From: Cinnamomum chago
Taxonomy: Eukaryota > Streptophyta > Magnoliopsida > Laurales > Lauraceae
Reading direction: 5' to 3'
Assembly: GCA_038049695.1 (NCBI GenBank)
Contig: CP142460.1
Location: 36,800,001-36,864,000 of the forward strand
DNA: 64,000 nucleotides
Shown: piece by piece, positions 20,506 to 32,300 of the stretch
Layout of the letters: every line of letters begins with the position of its first letter
Numbering within the stretch: the stretch's first letter is position 1
The notes under the pieces: generated by a model
Seen by the model: the letters and a program-made list of their open reading frames with translations, nothing else
Databases searched by the model: none
What the model was told of the DNA's origin: nothing
Translations under genes and position numbers: made by a program

Positions 20506-21690
20506 GTACATTCGCTTTTGCCTCTAAATTGTCATGAATGCATGTTTTGTCTTTCTTCATCGAATAGGGGAAGCAGCGGTCCATTTTTCATTGGAGAACT
20601 AATCGGGGAAGCAACAGTACACGGAGGTATCATATGCTACATAGTACATATACATACTTTTGGTTTTTTGTTTATATATAGTTCAACTTTTTGTACATCC
20701 CATGGAAGACAATGTAGATATTATATATATATATATATACAATATTTCCATAGAGATTTGTCTAGTCAAGCTTTATGTTAAAATAGAAAGAAGTTATGAT
20801 TCCTTGTTGTAAGATAAGCCTCCATCCAATTATAAGATCTCTTTTATATGTGATTTAGTACTTGAGTTGGCTAAATTTAGTTTCAATTTGAATCATGGAA
20901 TGGACATGGATTTTTTGGTCTATACTTCGATTGTTGTGACTTTAAGGTTTGGAATGGTTGTACAAGTTGAAAATGCATGTACAAGTTGTATGAAGTTCAA
21001 AAAGAATTGAGAGATTGAATGTAGAAAAGATGCAGCCAACAGAACTCAGAGTTTGATTGTTTTGAATGTTGGTACAGAGTGGAATGTTAGCATGGATTTT
21101 TATTTTGTATTGGATCTAGTAAAGTGCTTTTAATGTTGTAAGGATATTTGAATATTAATATGAAATGGAATGAATATTCTTGTTTCATTTCTTTACGGTG
21201 GATGGAAAAGCACTTTACTCTATACAGCAGGTGGGTGGGTGCAGGTGGTGGAAGAGGAGGCAGTGGGTGTGTCCAGGGTGGTGCAGCAGGTGGGCTGTGC
21301 AGGGTATAGCTACATTAGAAAAGCTTCTCTCTTTCTCTCTTCTTTTTCTCAATCTCTCCTTCCATAGCTTCTTGAAGAGCGATTTCTTGAAGGCTTCCCT
21401 TGAAAGATCTGATCTGGCCAATCGATCCCCTGTCATCCTCTGAGCGACATACTCTATTTTGGTGTGAATCCAGCAACGACTGCCCCTCCTTCATCACCTT
21501 CTCTTTTTCTTGAGCTTCCAAGAGGTAGGCCTCTTATATCCTTGAATGTATCTTGAGCTAGAACTCGTTTCTTTTATTTCTTGTGTTGGCTGATATGGAT
21601 GTGGATGCTTGACAGTGTAGGGGTTTTGATTTTAGGGAGATTTTGGTGGGTTTTGTTTGGGAGAGAAAGCCTTGGTTATTTGGAGCTTGA
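20506..21690. other. Transposon-derived non-coding stretch
   Basis: No gene is recognised. 20650-20775 repeats the block at 29440-29570 (TTTGTTTATATATAGTTC, then TTTTTGTACATCCCAT and TAGAGATTTGTCTAG), so this is probably the 3' part of the same kind of DNA transposon. A TA microsatellite lies at about 20720-20743. 21300-21530 is pyrimidine-rich, like a 5' leader. I see nothing more. Confidence 0.5.
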
Positions 21691-22386
21691 AAAGCCTTGC
21701 TGAAAATCATGTTTTCTATCCCTTTTATCTCACTTAAATAGTCCTTCTAAAAATGATCAGGTGACCTTACGGTCACCTGGTGGCTAGCCGTGGGAGTACG
21801 GTTTGATTTCCAGAGACCAGTTTTTTAGAACCTCCTCTTGCGGTCACCCCTGCGGTTGCCTCACGGCTAGCCGTGAGCCAACCTGATTTAAATTTTCTGA
21901 CCGTTATTTGAAAGGGGCTAGCCAATGGTCTAAAGGGGCTAGCCGCTGGTCTGAAGGGGCTAGCCATAGCTTTCTTGGCGACTAACCGCCTGCCTGGGCT
22001 TGCGCCCTTATATTGCTGTTATTTTCTTTTCCTGTCATTCGTTGCTCGTCTCTGTCTTCTCTCCCATTTGGTTCTCTTCATTGGTGGTTCTTTGGTTTGC
22101 TTCTCCTCTCTTCCCTCTAGGTATCTTCTCTCCTTTTCTCTTTCTTTTCCGCTCTTTTAAATTTATTTTCTCTTTTCATTAACAATGAGTTGTATTCTGT
22201 TTCGTTTTGTGTTTTCTTTTCCTTCCCTCTTAGGGCTTCCCAACCTCTTCCTTTGGTTTCTTTCTTCCTATTACTAACTGTCTTCTCATTCTCTCTTCCT
22301 TATTTCTTCTAATTCGTGCCTTTTTGCATCTGTGCTGTGTTTTCTTCTTCCTAGTCTTTTCTTGTGCACTCCAAGTGTTTGTAGAA
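21690..22386 (+). repeat. Probable 5' LTR remnant and leader of a gag-only LTR element
   Basis: 21711-21900 resembles 27490-27870 in the 3' LTR: a TTAAATAGTCC lead-in, an inverted AGGTGACC/GGTCACCT pair, and the stretch ending GCCGTGAGCCAACCTGATTT. The two copies are well diverged and the left edge is unclear. 22010-22380 is a pyrimidine-rich leader before the gag-like ORF. A CTAGCC-rich cassette fills 21757-21990. Confidence 0.5.
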
Positions 22387-22815
22387 ATGCCTCCTCGAAT
22401 GAAAACAGCTGTGAACCGCCCTACTACACGAGGACGATCCTCTTCTGCCTCCTATTCTCGTAGAAAAAGATCTCCTTCACCCTCTCTGTCCACCTCTCCT
22501 TCTCTTACCCCTCCTTCTTCTCCTCCACCACAGCCAGGCTCTGCCATTCTCAAACCAAATGCCCAAATGTTGGCTACCTTGAAAACTAGATCAATTATGG
22601 TTGAAAGACGCACTTTACGCAATGTAGTAAATCCCCATGAGTCAACCACCATTCTTGCTCAGATTGGATGGGATAAGATCTTAGATTGGGGGGACAAAGC
22701 CTATCCGTCTCTTGTTTTTTGCATGTTTGCTTCAATAACTGGGGCAGTATCTTCAGTTGACTCCTGCTCCTTCACCATTGCCCTTCGAAACAAAGAAGTT
22801 ACAATTGATCCAGAT
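22387..22815 (+). pseudogene. Gag-like plant transposon protein, N-terminal part
   Basis: The start is placed at MPPRMKT (22387); an earlier in-frame Met at 22324 lies in a hydrophobic stretch that looks like leader. A Ser/Pro/Arg-rich N-terminus of ~60 residues is followed by a globular part (ILAQIGWDKILDW, YPSLVFCMFASI). This resembles the putative plant transposon protein family (Pfam Transposase_32 type), a gag-like protein of non-autonomous LTR elements. At 22816 a solo LTR interrupts it and its TSD CAGAT duplicates the last codons. The frame continues at 25916. No RT or integrase is found nearby. Confidence 0.7.
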
Positions 22816-25800
22816 TGTCGCGACCCCGGACCGGGAAACCAATCCGGGATCGGGACTAAATGAATGATAATATAGGATGATCCATATTGGTTTAAATGAC
22901 AACATACATTTATTTAATTTCCCACAGGTGTCCGCGGTGAGGATATCACAACCATCAATGAATATTTCTTTTTAAGTGCGGAAGCGTGTAGCAAATCAAA
23001 TATTTAATCCATCTCAATTTATAAAGATAATAGCATGAGTGTAACCCGTATCAGAATGAGCAATGAACATTAGCATATTACCCAAAGTAAGTTAAAGTTT
23101 ATACCAATATCATTTAATTACATTTCCCAAAAATAGAGGCCAACAAAGGCCAATATAGGCCAAATACCAACCCAAAGAATGGTTAAACAGTTTCCCAAAA
23201 TATAAAGCCTCTCACAACCATCAAAACATCTACATGACGTCATCAGCACGCCACTCAACTAACTGTTGCGGTTCTACGACCGCCTCCTCGTGCTCCTCCT
23301 CGGGGTAACCGACAACGGGACCTGAGTATCAAAGAGTAGGTCAAACACGACGGTTTGGCAAATGGATAAAACACAATGACAATATGAAAATACATGAATT
23401 TATCTCCGAAAACATTTGAACCTGTTTAAATAATAATTTCAATAGACGAGATAAAACATTTATTCAAGTACAAGTATGCATTATAAAACATGTAAAGGTA
23501 ACCAAGGGGACGTGAAACAATCAAGATGGCAACCACACGAAGCTAAGTCCTCTATCACTAAAGTGATGGAGCAATAACTAAGCACTGATCTCAGTCACAC
23601 GAGGTGAGGAGAAACAGTGGATCTTATAATTACATATACATATACTATACATGACCACGGTAGCGAGCTGGGTATCGGGGACCACAGTAGCAATCTGCGG
23701 CATCGGGACAAGACCATGGTAATAACCGGGTAGCGGGATCCAAACTGCAGATGGCGGGACAAGAAGGGGATCTCCAAGTGGGTGGATCAGACCAACAGGG
23801 TTATCCAAGCTTAGTGGTGCCGACTCATAGGTCAAATACAATCGAGACATATGCAAGTAAATCAAGTACAATAAATAAATGGGCAAGACGGGGGTGCTCA
23901 AGGGCACACTTTCATTTCATGTGGTGCAATGCACTTCAAGACAAGTAGCTATATCAAGTGTAATTCAATGCTTTCGGAAAAACAGGGCATGTAGTACAAA
24001 TCTCGGGATCGATAAAGCACAATAAACAATTTACATTTTTGGGTAAAGTATCTGTTTGAAGTGAATAGGGACTCCATATGTCAGTCTACTAACAATCTGG
24101 TACTCTTTGAGTTTGGGGACATCCCGGACTCCTTATACACTCCGAATTTTTCAAAACTTCAATTGCAATCTTCGTGATTTGGTCTCTTTCCCAAATGGCC
24201 TCATACAATCCATAATAATTCTTCTTGACATAGAGGGTTCCCAAAGAATAGTCCCAATACGTTGAACTAGTTAATCATTGTCCCAAACATAGCCTTGCCC
24301 AACGGGGCCCATCGCTCGAGCGGACTGAAGAGTTCGCTCGAGCGAGTCGCTCTCTGGAATGGTTGTCTGGGTGGGTTCGCTCGAGCGGATTTGAGGTCGC
24401 TTGAGCGAACTCATTGGGTCGAGCGAATATTTAAATGCGTTCGAACGAACAACTCTCTGGAACAAATTCTGGGATGACCGTTCGAGCGACCAAGGGTGCG
24501 CTCGAGCGACCAAGCTACTGGAATGCTCGGAGTCCTTTTCTGGGCAGGTCGCTCGAGCAAAGTGTCATGGTCGCTCGAGCGAACTGTCCAGAAACTGAAC
24601 CCGGACCAATTCAGCTCCACTCTATCTCTTCCTCCTACAACTTCCTTTTAGCCCCTTTTTATACATCAAATGAGGAGTCTCATACTTCATTCAAACTACA
24701 TCAAATCCTTCACCACATCCATCCCATTCTCCTCCATCCATATCACATTCAATACAAGGAAATAAAGAAGGAAACCATTTCACATAAGAGTACATTTGTG
24801 ACAAAACAAGAAGAGATTAAATGCTATGAACTAACACATCTCTATGACCATAAATGCACCATTAATACTCTATCATGAACATTTATTTCAAAACAAGCAA
24901 TAAATAGGAATAAATGAAAATCATCCAAAATCAATGAAAGCTTAGGAAAATCAATCATCCACTTGCCTTGGGTCTTCTAAACAATGAAATCAAGCTCTAA
25001 TACTCTTCCAAGCAAGGAATCCAAGCTATGAACAAAAACCCCAAAACAAACAAACCCTAAAATGGTCAAACATTGAAATAGCAAGGAAACCTTACAATAA
25101 TGAGGGTGAAGCTTCTCTAAGGCTAAAGGAACACAAATCTAGAAGGAGGGAATGATTACTTACTTGCAAGGTCCTCTAGTGGACAAGGTGAGCTCAAAGA
25201 AAGTCTTGTAATGAATGATTTTCTCTAGCAATGGTGTCAATGGAGAGCTAGGGTGATGAGGAAGAAGATGATGATCTCCACTTCTCAAGTTGTGCACGGT
25301 TGGTGGTGGATTGGGGTGATGGAAGGCAAGAGCAAGAAGAAGGCAATGGAAGCCCTAGGTTCTCACTCTCTTGTGCTGGAACAAATGAAGAATGACTTCC
25401 CTTTGTTAACAAATGAGTTGGGTCCCACTACTAAAGGAGCTAGTTTGGCTGAAATCATCTCTTTCGGGACCTCAGACGAATTCGACGAAGAAGGAAGAAT
25501 TGATCGTCGAAATATCTAGTTTCCAAAAAGTACATGTTTCGCGGTTTTCGGGAATATCAGGTTTTGGGTACAGATTTAGTGCACAATGACTGTTTTGCCC
25601 TCAAGGCTATGAAATCGGGTTTCGAGATCTCGAACGGGAATGGGATCAACATGAAAGTTGTAGGGATTATCAATACGGATAAAACGGGATTAAAACCATG
25701 AATGTAAAAACCTCCGATAAATCCTCAAGCGCATGCAAGGTTATAAAAAGGAACCCCCAAAGGGCCCTACTAACACAAAGCAATCAAAATTCCCCAAAAC

Positions 25801-25910
25801 TATTTCAAAAGCTATTCCAAACCCAACTTAGCCAAAATCACTAATCAAGCTTAGAACTTACACGTAACTTAATTAGCACTAGTCGGGTTCACTCGAGTCG
25901 GAGTCTTACA
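22816..25910 (-). mobile_element. Solo LTR, Tekay-type, minus strand (TSD CAGAT)
   Basis: A 3095-bp LTR whose plus-strand ends are TGTCGCGACCCCGG and GAGTCTTACA, flanked by perfect CAGAT (22811-22815, 25911-25915). No interior remains, so it is a product of LTR-LTR recombination. Its terminal sequence matches the solo LTR at 59943-62950. On the minus strand it carries the TTCGACGA hairpin (25481-25511), a donor-like GTAAGT near 25162, a palindrome cassette (24310-24600) and a frame ending EWRADDVM-stop (23230-23322). Confidence 0.93.
24310..24600 (-). repeat. Palindrome cassette (CGCTCGAGCG, TTCGAACG)
   Basis: About a dozen copies of CGCTCGAGCG-like words plus CGTTCGAACG variants, in direct spacing of 15-35 bases. 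The same palindrome type occurs in Tekay-B LTRs (46025-46270). Confidence 0.8.
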
Positions 25911-25915
25911 CAGAT

Positions 25916-26686
25916 CTTATCTCATCAATCATGAATATTCCAGTAAACCCTGATGGCCTATCCATGGTTTCTGACACCCTCACTGAAGCTGAAAAGGCCC
26001 AAGCTACTCTAATTCTCTACGGTCGTCCTGTTACATGGGATCGTAAGAACTTTCTTCCTTTAGGATCATTGATTCCCAAATACAGGTTGTTGCACCACCT
26101 CTTCACTTTCAATGTTTATCCTCGTAAAGGAAATCGAACTGAATTAACTGCTTATATGGTAAATGTCCTTTCCAAAGTGGTGTCAGGTGTTCAAATGTGT
26201 CTTCCCTCTCTTATATGTAGAACCATTGTCCGCTTTCATCTATCCACTGCCTCTAAGCCAGCAATCCCTTTTGGCTTCCTCCTTTCTCAAATAGCTCGTT
26301 CTCTTGGTGTTCTCCGCCCAAATGAGCCTCCTATTTCCCATGCACCTTTTGGCCCTGCAAATCTAATTCAGATGAATCTCTTTCCAAATGAAGAAGCAGG
26401 GGGTGTACCCCTTCATCCTCAACCCCAAGTTCCTTTAGCTCCACAACAACAGGCACCTACAGGGCTCGGTCCTTCTTCTTCACATCGACAGGCTCCTTCA
26501 TCTGTTCCCCGGAGTGTTGAAGAACGGTTGGATGCTATCGAACGCAATCAGTCCAAAACCGAAAAGCTTCTAAAGAAGACTCTCAAATATCTCATTGGAC
26601 TGTCAAAGGCTTGCAGAGCCCAAGATGCTACCATCATGCCTCTGTCTCCTTCACCTCCATCGGATTGGTTCTTTTGGGGTTTCTAA
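25916..26686 (+). pseudogene. Gag-like plant transposon protein, C-terminal part
   Basis: Resumes exactly after the solo LTR and second TSD (25911-25915); the frame runs from 25916 to TAA at 26684-26686. Recognisable blocks are LTEAEKAQATLILYGRP, LLHHLFTFNVYPRKGNR and VLSKVVSGVQMCLPSLI. They are followed by a Pro/Gln-rich linker and a short C-terminal coiled-coil-like segment (EERLDAIERNQSKTEKLLKK). With the first part this gives about 400 residues, a plausible full length. It is otherwise uninterrupted, so the insertion may be the only lesion. Function in mobilisation is inferred from the family. Confidence 0.7.
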
Positions 26687-27237
26687 GCCACATGTGTTTT
26701 TATTAGCTGTACTCTTTTTGGTGGTGTTCTTTTGGCTTGTGGCTACCCCTCCTATGGTTCTTTTGTTTAAACTTATGATGTTTACAATCTATGGATGTCA
26801 CTCTAACCTAATATGGATATTTTTATGGTATTAGTGATTAACTGCTTTTATACTTTCATTGTCTATTATCTACTTGCATTATTGTCTGTCTTTTATACTC
26901 CCATGGTTATCAATTTGTGACAAAAAGGGGGAGTGGGGTTTAAGTTTGCAGGTACAAATTGAGGCAGGTACAAATTAAGGGGGAGGATTCATCTGAGGGG
27001 GAGAATCCTTCTCCATTAAGATGCTTTTAATCTCTGTTTGTTAGTGTTGTGCTTCTACAGGTTCATCTTCTCAATCTCATATGAAGAGCTATGCGTACTA
27101 GTATTGATTCCTTTTTGTTCTTGTATTTGTTTTTCAGCTGTAAAAGGTCTTGGTACTTAGTGTATGGTTGTTCTTTGAGTTGTTTTGGATAACTCCTGTA
27201 AACTTGTATTAGCTAAATGTTTTTGTCACAAAATTGA
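26687..27237. other. 3' untranslated interior of the gag-only element
   Basis: No gene is seen. The stretch has GGGGGAG-rich words (26927, 26980, 26996) and ends with TTTTTGTCACAAAATTGACA leading into the polypurine tract. That layout is typical of the 3' interior of SIRE-like copia elements. Confidence 0.55.
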
Positions 27238-27250
27238 CAAAGGGGGAGAT
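27238..27250 (+). other. Polypurine tract of the gag-only element
   Basis: CAAAGGGGGAGAT directly before TGTAAGTGTCAC, the presumed 3' LTR start. Same form as the LARD-like tract at 12002. Confidence 0.75.
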
Positions 27251-27990
27251 TGTAAGTGTCACATGTCTGTGAGCACTGAGTTTGTTTTGTCAATTCCGTG
27301 CCAATGTGGTCCAAAGTCCTTACCTCTCAAAGTGCCTCAAGGAAGATCATATTCAGAGGGATTATCAAGCTGTGGGAAAGTCCGGATTCTTCAAAGAAGG
27401 TCTCCATTTGTGTTTGACAACCTTTTTAGGTATTTTATACCCGGACCAAACCCTTAGATCCCTGGGAAAAAGATGTGTTTTAAATTCTTGATTTCTATCC
27501 TTGTTAAATAGTCCCTCTGAAAAGGGTCAGGTGACCCTACGGTCACCTGGCGGGTAGCCGCCCTTTGCAAGGGGGCTAGCCGCCAGACCTTCGGTTAGCT
27601 TTCCAGTAAGCATTTTTTTCTCAGGATGTTTTTCTGTGCTTCCTGCGGCTAACCGCCAGTGCACCTGCGGCTAACCGCCAGTGCACCTGCGGCTAGCCGC
27701 CAGTGTACCTACGGCTAGCCGCAGAGCTAACCGTGGGTTTTCGGTTTGCTTTCCAGAGACCTTGTCTTTTCAGATCACTCTTGCGGTTACCCCTGCGGTT
27801 GCATCACGGCTAGCCCCCAACTATTCCTGCGGCTAGCCGTGAGCCAACCTGATTTGAATTTTCTATATATCTGGAGCCTCTTTCCCCTTTCCTAATGACT
27901 CTTTTGGAGAGAGCTTTTGCATGCTATCTTCTTCCCAACATATCTAAGCTCTCAAATCTTCTTCCAACCACTCATGTAGTAGATTGGTCA
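27251..27990 (+). repeat. Probable 3' LTR of the gag-only element
   Basis: Begins TGTAAGTG after the tract. It holds a long palindrome cassette (27528-27845) with AGGTGACC/GGTCACCT, GCGGCTAACCGCC and GCGGCTAGCCGC words. The right edge is not determined and may be truncated by neighbouring transposon sequence. Confidence 0.55.
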
Positions 27991-28302
27991 AGCTTTTAGA
28001 AATGAGGTTTCTCCTCCATTTGTTCTTCATGTGAAATCATTTGAATGTCTGATATACTTGATCAGTTGCTATGTTTCATTGTTTCTCATGCTGAATGCAT
28101 TGATGTGGCCATGGGTTTCTTTTCTGTATCTTTCCTCATCACACACACACACACAAATACAGGCTCATGCTGTACTGTTGATGTTCCACTTAATTATTTG
28201 TCTTTATGAGATTATTTGTTTGTGCATAAGCTGATTGCAATTGTTTGTTTGTGTATAATTAAGTTGACTGCCATCTACTGGAAACTGTTGTCTGTGTTAT
28301 AG

Positions 28303-29421
28303 ATATCTCCTCGCCAAGGACTTTTGAGAGTGCGTGAATTCACGCTTGCAAAGATTGAGCATTTTGTTGATCCTGATGACAAATCTCACCCGAAATACAA
28401 AGAGGTTGCTGATTTGGAGTTTTTAATGTTCCCTAGAGAAGAGCAAATGACTGGAAAACCAGCCAAGAAAATTTGCCTTGGTCAAGCAGTTTCAAAGGTT
28501 GTTTGTTTACACTTTGTCGTTTACCTCTGTTTTCATTTGGAAAGCAGAATCTTGATTCTTGCATATACAGTTTAGTTTGCTTTTTTATATTCAATGATGG
28601 CTGTTAAGATATTATTTATCTATTACCTTGCTTGTCCATTTCTGAATCCCTATGTAGGATGGAACCATTGCTTATCCATTTCTGAATCTCTATGTAGGAT
28701 GGAACGCTGAAAACAAGTTGGGATCTCAAAAGCTGATGGTTATTTAATTTACAAGAGTTCATTTTTCTCAGGCATAAGCTTTTTTTGTGTGTGTGTGCGT
28801 GTTGGGATTCACTTTTTCAATAAAAGAATTCTAACTTTAAATGTCTTTAGCTGTTTGATAACTCTGAAATTTTCTTCTTTGCAATGGAAATCTTATGAAT
28901 TTGGTATTATAACCTTAGTCAGTTGCCTCAATATAGCTAATGGATTTGGCAATACTGTATAACAGGAAAAGAGTGGTGTCCCTCTTGTTGCACATGAAAA
29001 GTTTTCGGAACCCAGGGAGGTGTAGGTATCTATCTCTTTCTCGACCTTGCAGATTGTTTTTATGTGTGACCCTCTCACAAACGAATACATCATTCTGATG
29101 AACCAATCATTTTTTTTAATTTTTTAATTTTTTTGAATGGTGGCACAAGTTGAACCTGCTACCTTAATTATGATTGAAACAATGATCGCCTTCCAACCAT
29201 GCCATACTAGCACATTTATCAGTGGGTGGATGGGCAGCATCTGCATGCATGTCTATAGACATCAGAGTTATAGCAATTTAGTTGATGGTTCCATTGAGTG
29301 CAATTTCACAGATGATTCATGTTATGTAATTTTTTTTCAGAAACTGATCATAGCGCAAGTAAAAAAGGAGTTGGGTCTTGCCTTCAAGGGGAGCCAAAAG
29401 ATGGTTGTTGAAGCTTTGGAG
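28303..29421 (+). pseudogene. Glycyl-tRNA synthetase gene fragment (captured exons)
   Basis: Three exon-like pieces read like plant glycine--tRNA ligase, in order, with introns. Piece 1 (28303-28497): SPRQGLLRVREFTLAKIEHF, then DLEFLMFPREEQM, with AG before and GTTGTT after. Piece 2 (28966-29025): SGVPLVAHEKFSEPREV, then TAG where a Glu codon is expected. Piece 3 (29341-29421): QVKKELGLAFKGSQKMVVEAL with a TTTTTTTCAG acceptor and GTAAAT donor. The region between pieces 1 and 2 in the normal enzyme is missing, as are both ends, so it cannot charge tRNA. Kept introns rule out a retrocopy. The CACTA end just downstream suggests capture by a DNA transposon. The gene name is from recalled family sequence. 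Confidence 0.75.
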
Positions 29422-29439
29422 GTAAATTATGATTATTTA

Positions 29440-30260
29440 TCTTTAATTTGGTTTTTTTGTTTATATATAGTTCCAACTTTTTGTACATCCCATTGAAGAC
29501 AATGTAGATACTATATATATATACACACAATATTTCCATAGAGATTTGTCTAGTGATCAAGCTTTATGTATAATATTATTAATTAGTTATATATATATGA
29601 TCACTTTATTAATTTGTATATATAGTGCAAAGTTTTATTGGTGTACAGTGTACTGCAATGGTACTGCAGGTTTTATAGGTACTGCAGCAATGCAAATTCT
29701 TTTGATAAAAAAAATGCATATATAATATTAAATCGGTTACAGAACAAACAATATAATACAATCCCAAAAAACCGATATAACAATGCCCTTTATAACCGAT
29801 ATTATAAATAATTTTTATATCGGTTTCACTCTTTTTTATATCGGTTTTACAGTAATGTATGCTATAATTTCAGTTTCAAAACACATCAGTTCTCCGAAAA
29901 CCGATATTATAAATAATTTTTATATCGGTTTCACTCTTTTTTATATCGGTTTTACAGTAATGTATGCTATAATTTCAGTTTCAAAACACATCAGTTTACC
30001 GAAAATCGATATTATAAATATTTTTTATATCGGTTTTACTTTTTTTTATATCGGTTTTACAGTAATATGTGTTATAATTTCAGATTCAAAAGACATCAGT
30101 TGTCCAAAAACCGATATGAAATATTACACATATTATATCGGTTCTAGTTATTTATTATATCGGGGGTACTTATATCGGTTTGAAGTTTACTAAAAAACCG
30201 ATATAATAGGTCTTTTATATCGGTTTTTAGCCGATATAAAAACCCTTTTTTCTAGTAGTG
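29440..30260 (-). mobile_element. CACTA transposon end with subterminal repeats
   Basis: The right edge at 30260 reads CACTACTAGAAAAAAGGG on the minus strand, a typical CACTA terminal repeat. Before it lie many ATATCGGTTT / AAACCGATAT words, arranged as dyads, from about 29730. Three ~105-bp tandem units occupy about 29790-30115. 29440-29570 shares a block with 20650-20775. The other terminus is not seen. Confidence 0.75.
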
Positions 30261-31005
30261 TAGGTACTCATTCCCATGTTCCTATGATTCTTTTTTCATA
30301 AAAGAAAAAGGTTATTTCATGCACTTTTTTTTTTATAAATCCACCTTTGATCTTCATTTTTAACAGCTTTAGGAAAATTCTATGTATTGAATTCCTGTGT
30401 ATTTTAATATAGACAAATATGATCTAAATGTGATATTCTATCTGATTTTAAGAAGTGATGCGTTGACACACCTTATTTTGAAAGGTAAGTTCCATTTATA
30501 TTCCATAGTGATATTGGTAATAAGGGAATGCATGACTTTGGTTAGGGATGAAAATGGATTTCTAATAATAGGCCCCCGAATAAACTCGGGCTTGAACCTG
30601 AAATACTTGGAGTTGTGCCTTAATCCAGACCCAAATTGGGTATATGTTACCAAACCTGTACCCATAACCAATTCAAAATAAAGACCCGTAGTCGAAGCAA
30701 TTGGACCCAAGCTCAAACCATTCCATATACAAATATGATACACTTATATTTAATATTCATAATATTAATGAAATGTTACTTGGACCAAAACTGAAGATCG
30801 ATTCATATATTAGACCCCTACCTAGTGGATGGTGGTCCTCTGGGTACACGGGTATTCAGCTACCCTTTACAACCAATAATTTTTTAGATACATTGTTTAT
30901 TTATTTACAATTTATGAGATACAATGTCATTTGAGTGTTTCTACGAGTTTGATTCAGATATTGGACCCCATCTTGAACAATCTGCACAAATGGCATGGTA
31001 GGTTC
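30261..31005. other. Unassigned AT-rich stretch
   Basis: Short open frames occur on both strands but none has a recognisable motif or codon pattern. I see nothing else. Confidence 0.4.
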
Positions 31006-31715
31006 ACTACAACAAGTTGCATCTTTAGGGATGTTTTTTGGCGACGTTTTATAAAAACGTCGGTAAAAGTCAATTTTTACCGACGTTTTACTATAAAATG
31101 TCGGCAAAGTTCAATGTTTGAATTACCTTCCGTTAAAATGAGAGATTATTACCGACGAATAATAAAATATCGCTAAAATCGACTTTTAAAAGACGTTTTA
31201 TTTGTTTTACCGACGAAACAAAACGTCGGCAAAAGTATTTTATGATGTATTTATTTTTCTATTTAATTTTTGCCGATGAAAACAAAAACGTCGATAAAAG
31301 TCTTTTTTATCTTTTATTTTTTTTCTTTTATCATTTGCCGACGAAAATAAAACATCGGTAAAGTATTTTATTTTTTATTTTATTTATTTTTACTTTTGCC
31401 GACGAAAAATAAGTGTTGGGAAGGTTTAATTTTATTATGAAGTGAAAAATAAATATTAAAATGAACTTTTAGCGACATTTTGTATAAAACATCGGTAAAT
31501 ATTAATTTTATTTAGGAAAATTTAAAATCGGAGACATTTACCGACGAATTATTTTTTTACTGACGAAACTTAGCGTCGGAAGAGTTATTACCGATGTTTT
31601 TTTATAAAATGTCGGTAAAAGCTGATTAACTTTTCAGTTGTTTTAATTAAAAAATATAATAATTTTTACCGACAAAAATAGGTTTTGGGAGACGAAATGT
31701 AAACATCGGTAAATC
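31006..31715 (+). mobile_element. Start of a second CACTA-like element with subterminal hairpins
   Basis: Begins CACTACAACAAGTTGCATC, a CACTA-type terminus. The next 700 bp repeat ACCGACG...CGTCGGT words in facing pairs (for example near 31050-31075, 31078-31108 and 31207-31232), forming short hairpins. The matching right terminus is not found before 36446, so the element is truncated or continues past later insertions. Confidence 0.65.
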
Positions 31716-32300
31716 CTCTGCTCTTTTCCCTCTCCCGCCGAAAAAGCCCTCTTTTCCTCTTTTCACTCAGATGAAAGCCCATCCCTCTTTTCCCTTTTTT
31801 TCACTCTGTCGTCTGCTCAAAGCCCTCTTTTCACTCTCTCACCTACTCACCTCTCTCTCTCTATCTCTCGGTTGGCGCTCTCTCTCTCTCTCTCGATCTG
31901 TTCTTCTCTCTCTCGATTGGCGTTCTCTCTCGATCGGCTCTCTCTCTCTCTACTCTTTCCCTCATCTCCCTCACCATCTCCATCTCCATTCCCTCATCGA
32001 CATCATCTCCATCGCCACTCACGCAGACCTCACCCTCTCCGACCCTCTCCATCTCTGTTGGTCTAAAAAAACTCATCTCTGTCGTTCTCCAAAAACCGGT
32101 CTTTGTTATTAGGTGGAGACCCATCCCACTGAAGAAAACCCATCTCTGTCGTTCTCCAAAAACCCATCTCTATTATCAGGCACAAACCCATCTCCGATCG
32201 TCTTCTCCAAAGCCAGCACGAGTTTGTCCCCTTTTTAAGTCGTTTCTCCAAAGTCAGCACGAGTTTTCTGCCTCTGCATCTCTCCCCTCTCTGTAGGTAA
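31716..32300 (+). other. Pyrimidine-rich leader-like stretch with TC repeats
   Basis: Strongly CT-rich, with TCTCTC runs (31852-31950), repeats of CCCATCTCTGTCGTTCTCCA (32070-32165) and a donor-like CTGTAG|GTAAAC at 32293. It could be the first non-coding exon of the transposon at 31006. No protein is assigned. Confidence 0.4.

Noticed and set aside
28324..28575. Functional host tRNA synthetase gene
   Set aside because: Only three short exon pieces, the middle region missing and a stop in piece 2; surroundings are transposon ends.
29783..30193. 136-codon repeat-rich frame (IINNFYIGFTLFYIGF)
   Set aside because: Product of the ~105-bp tandem subterminal repeats of the CACTA end.
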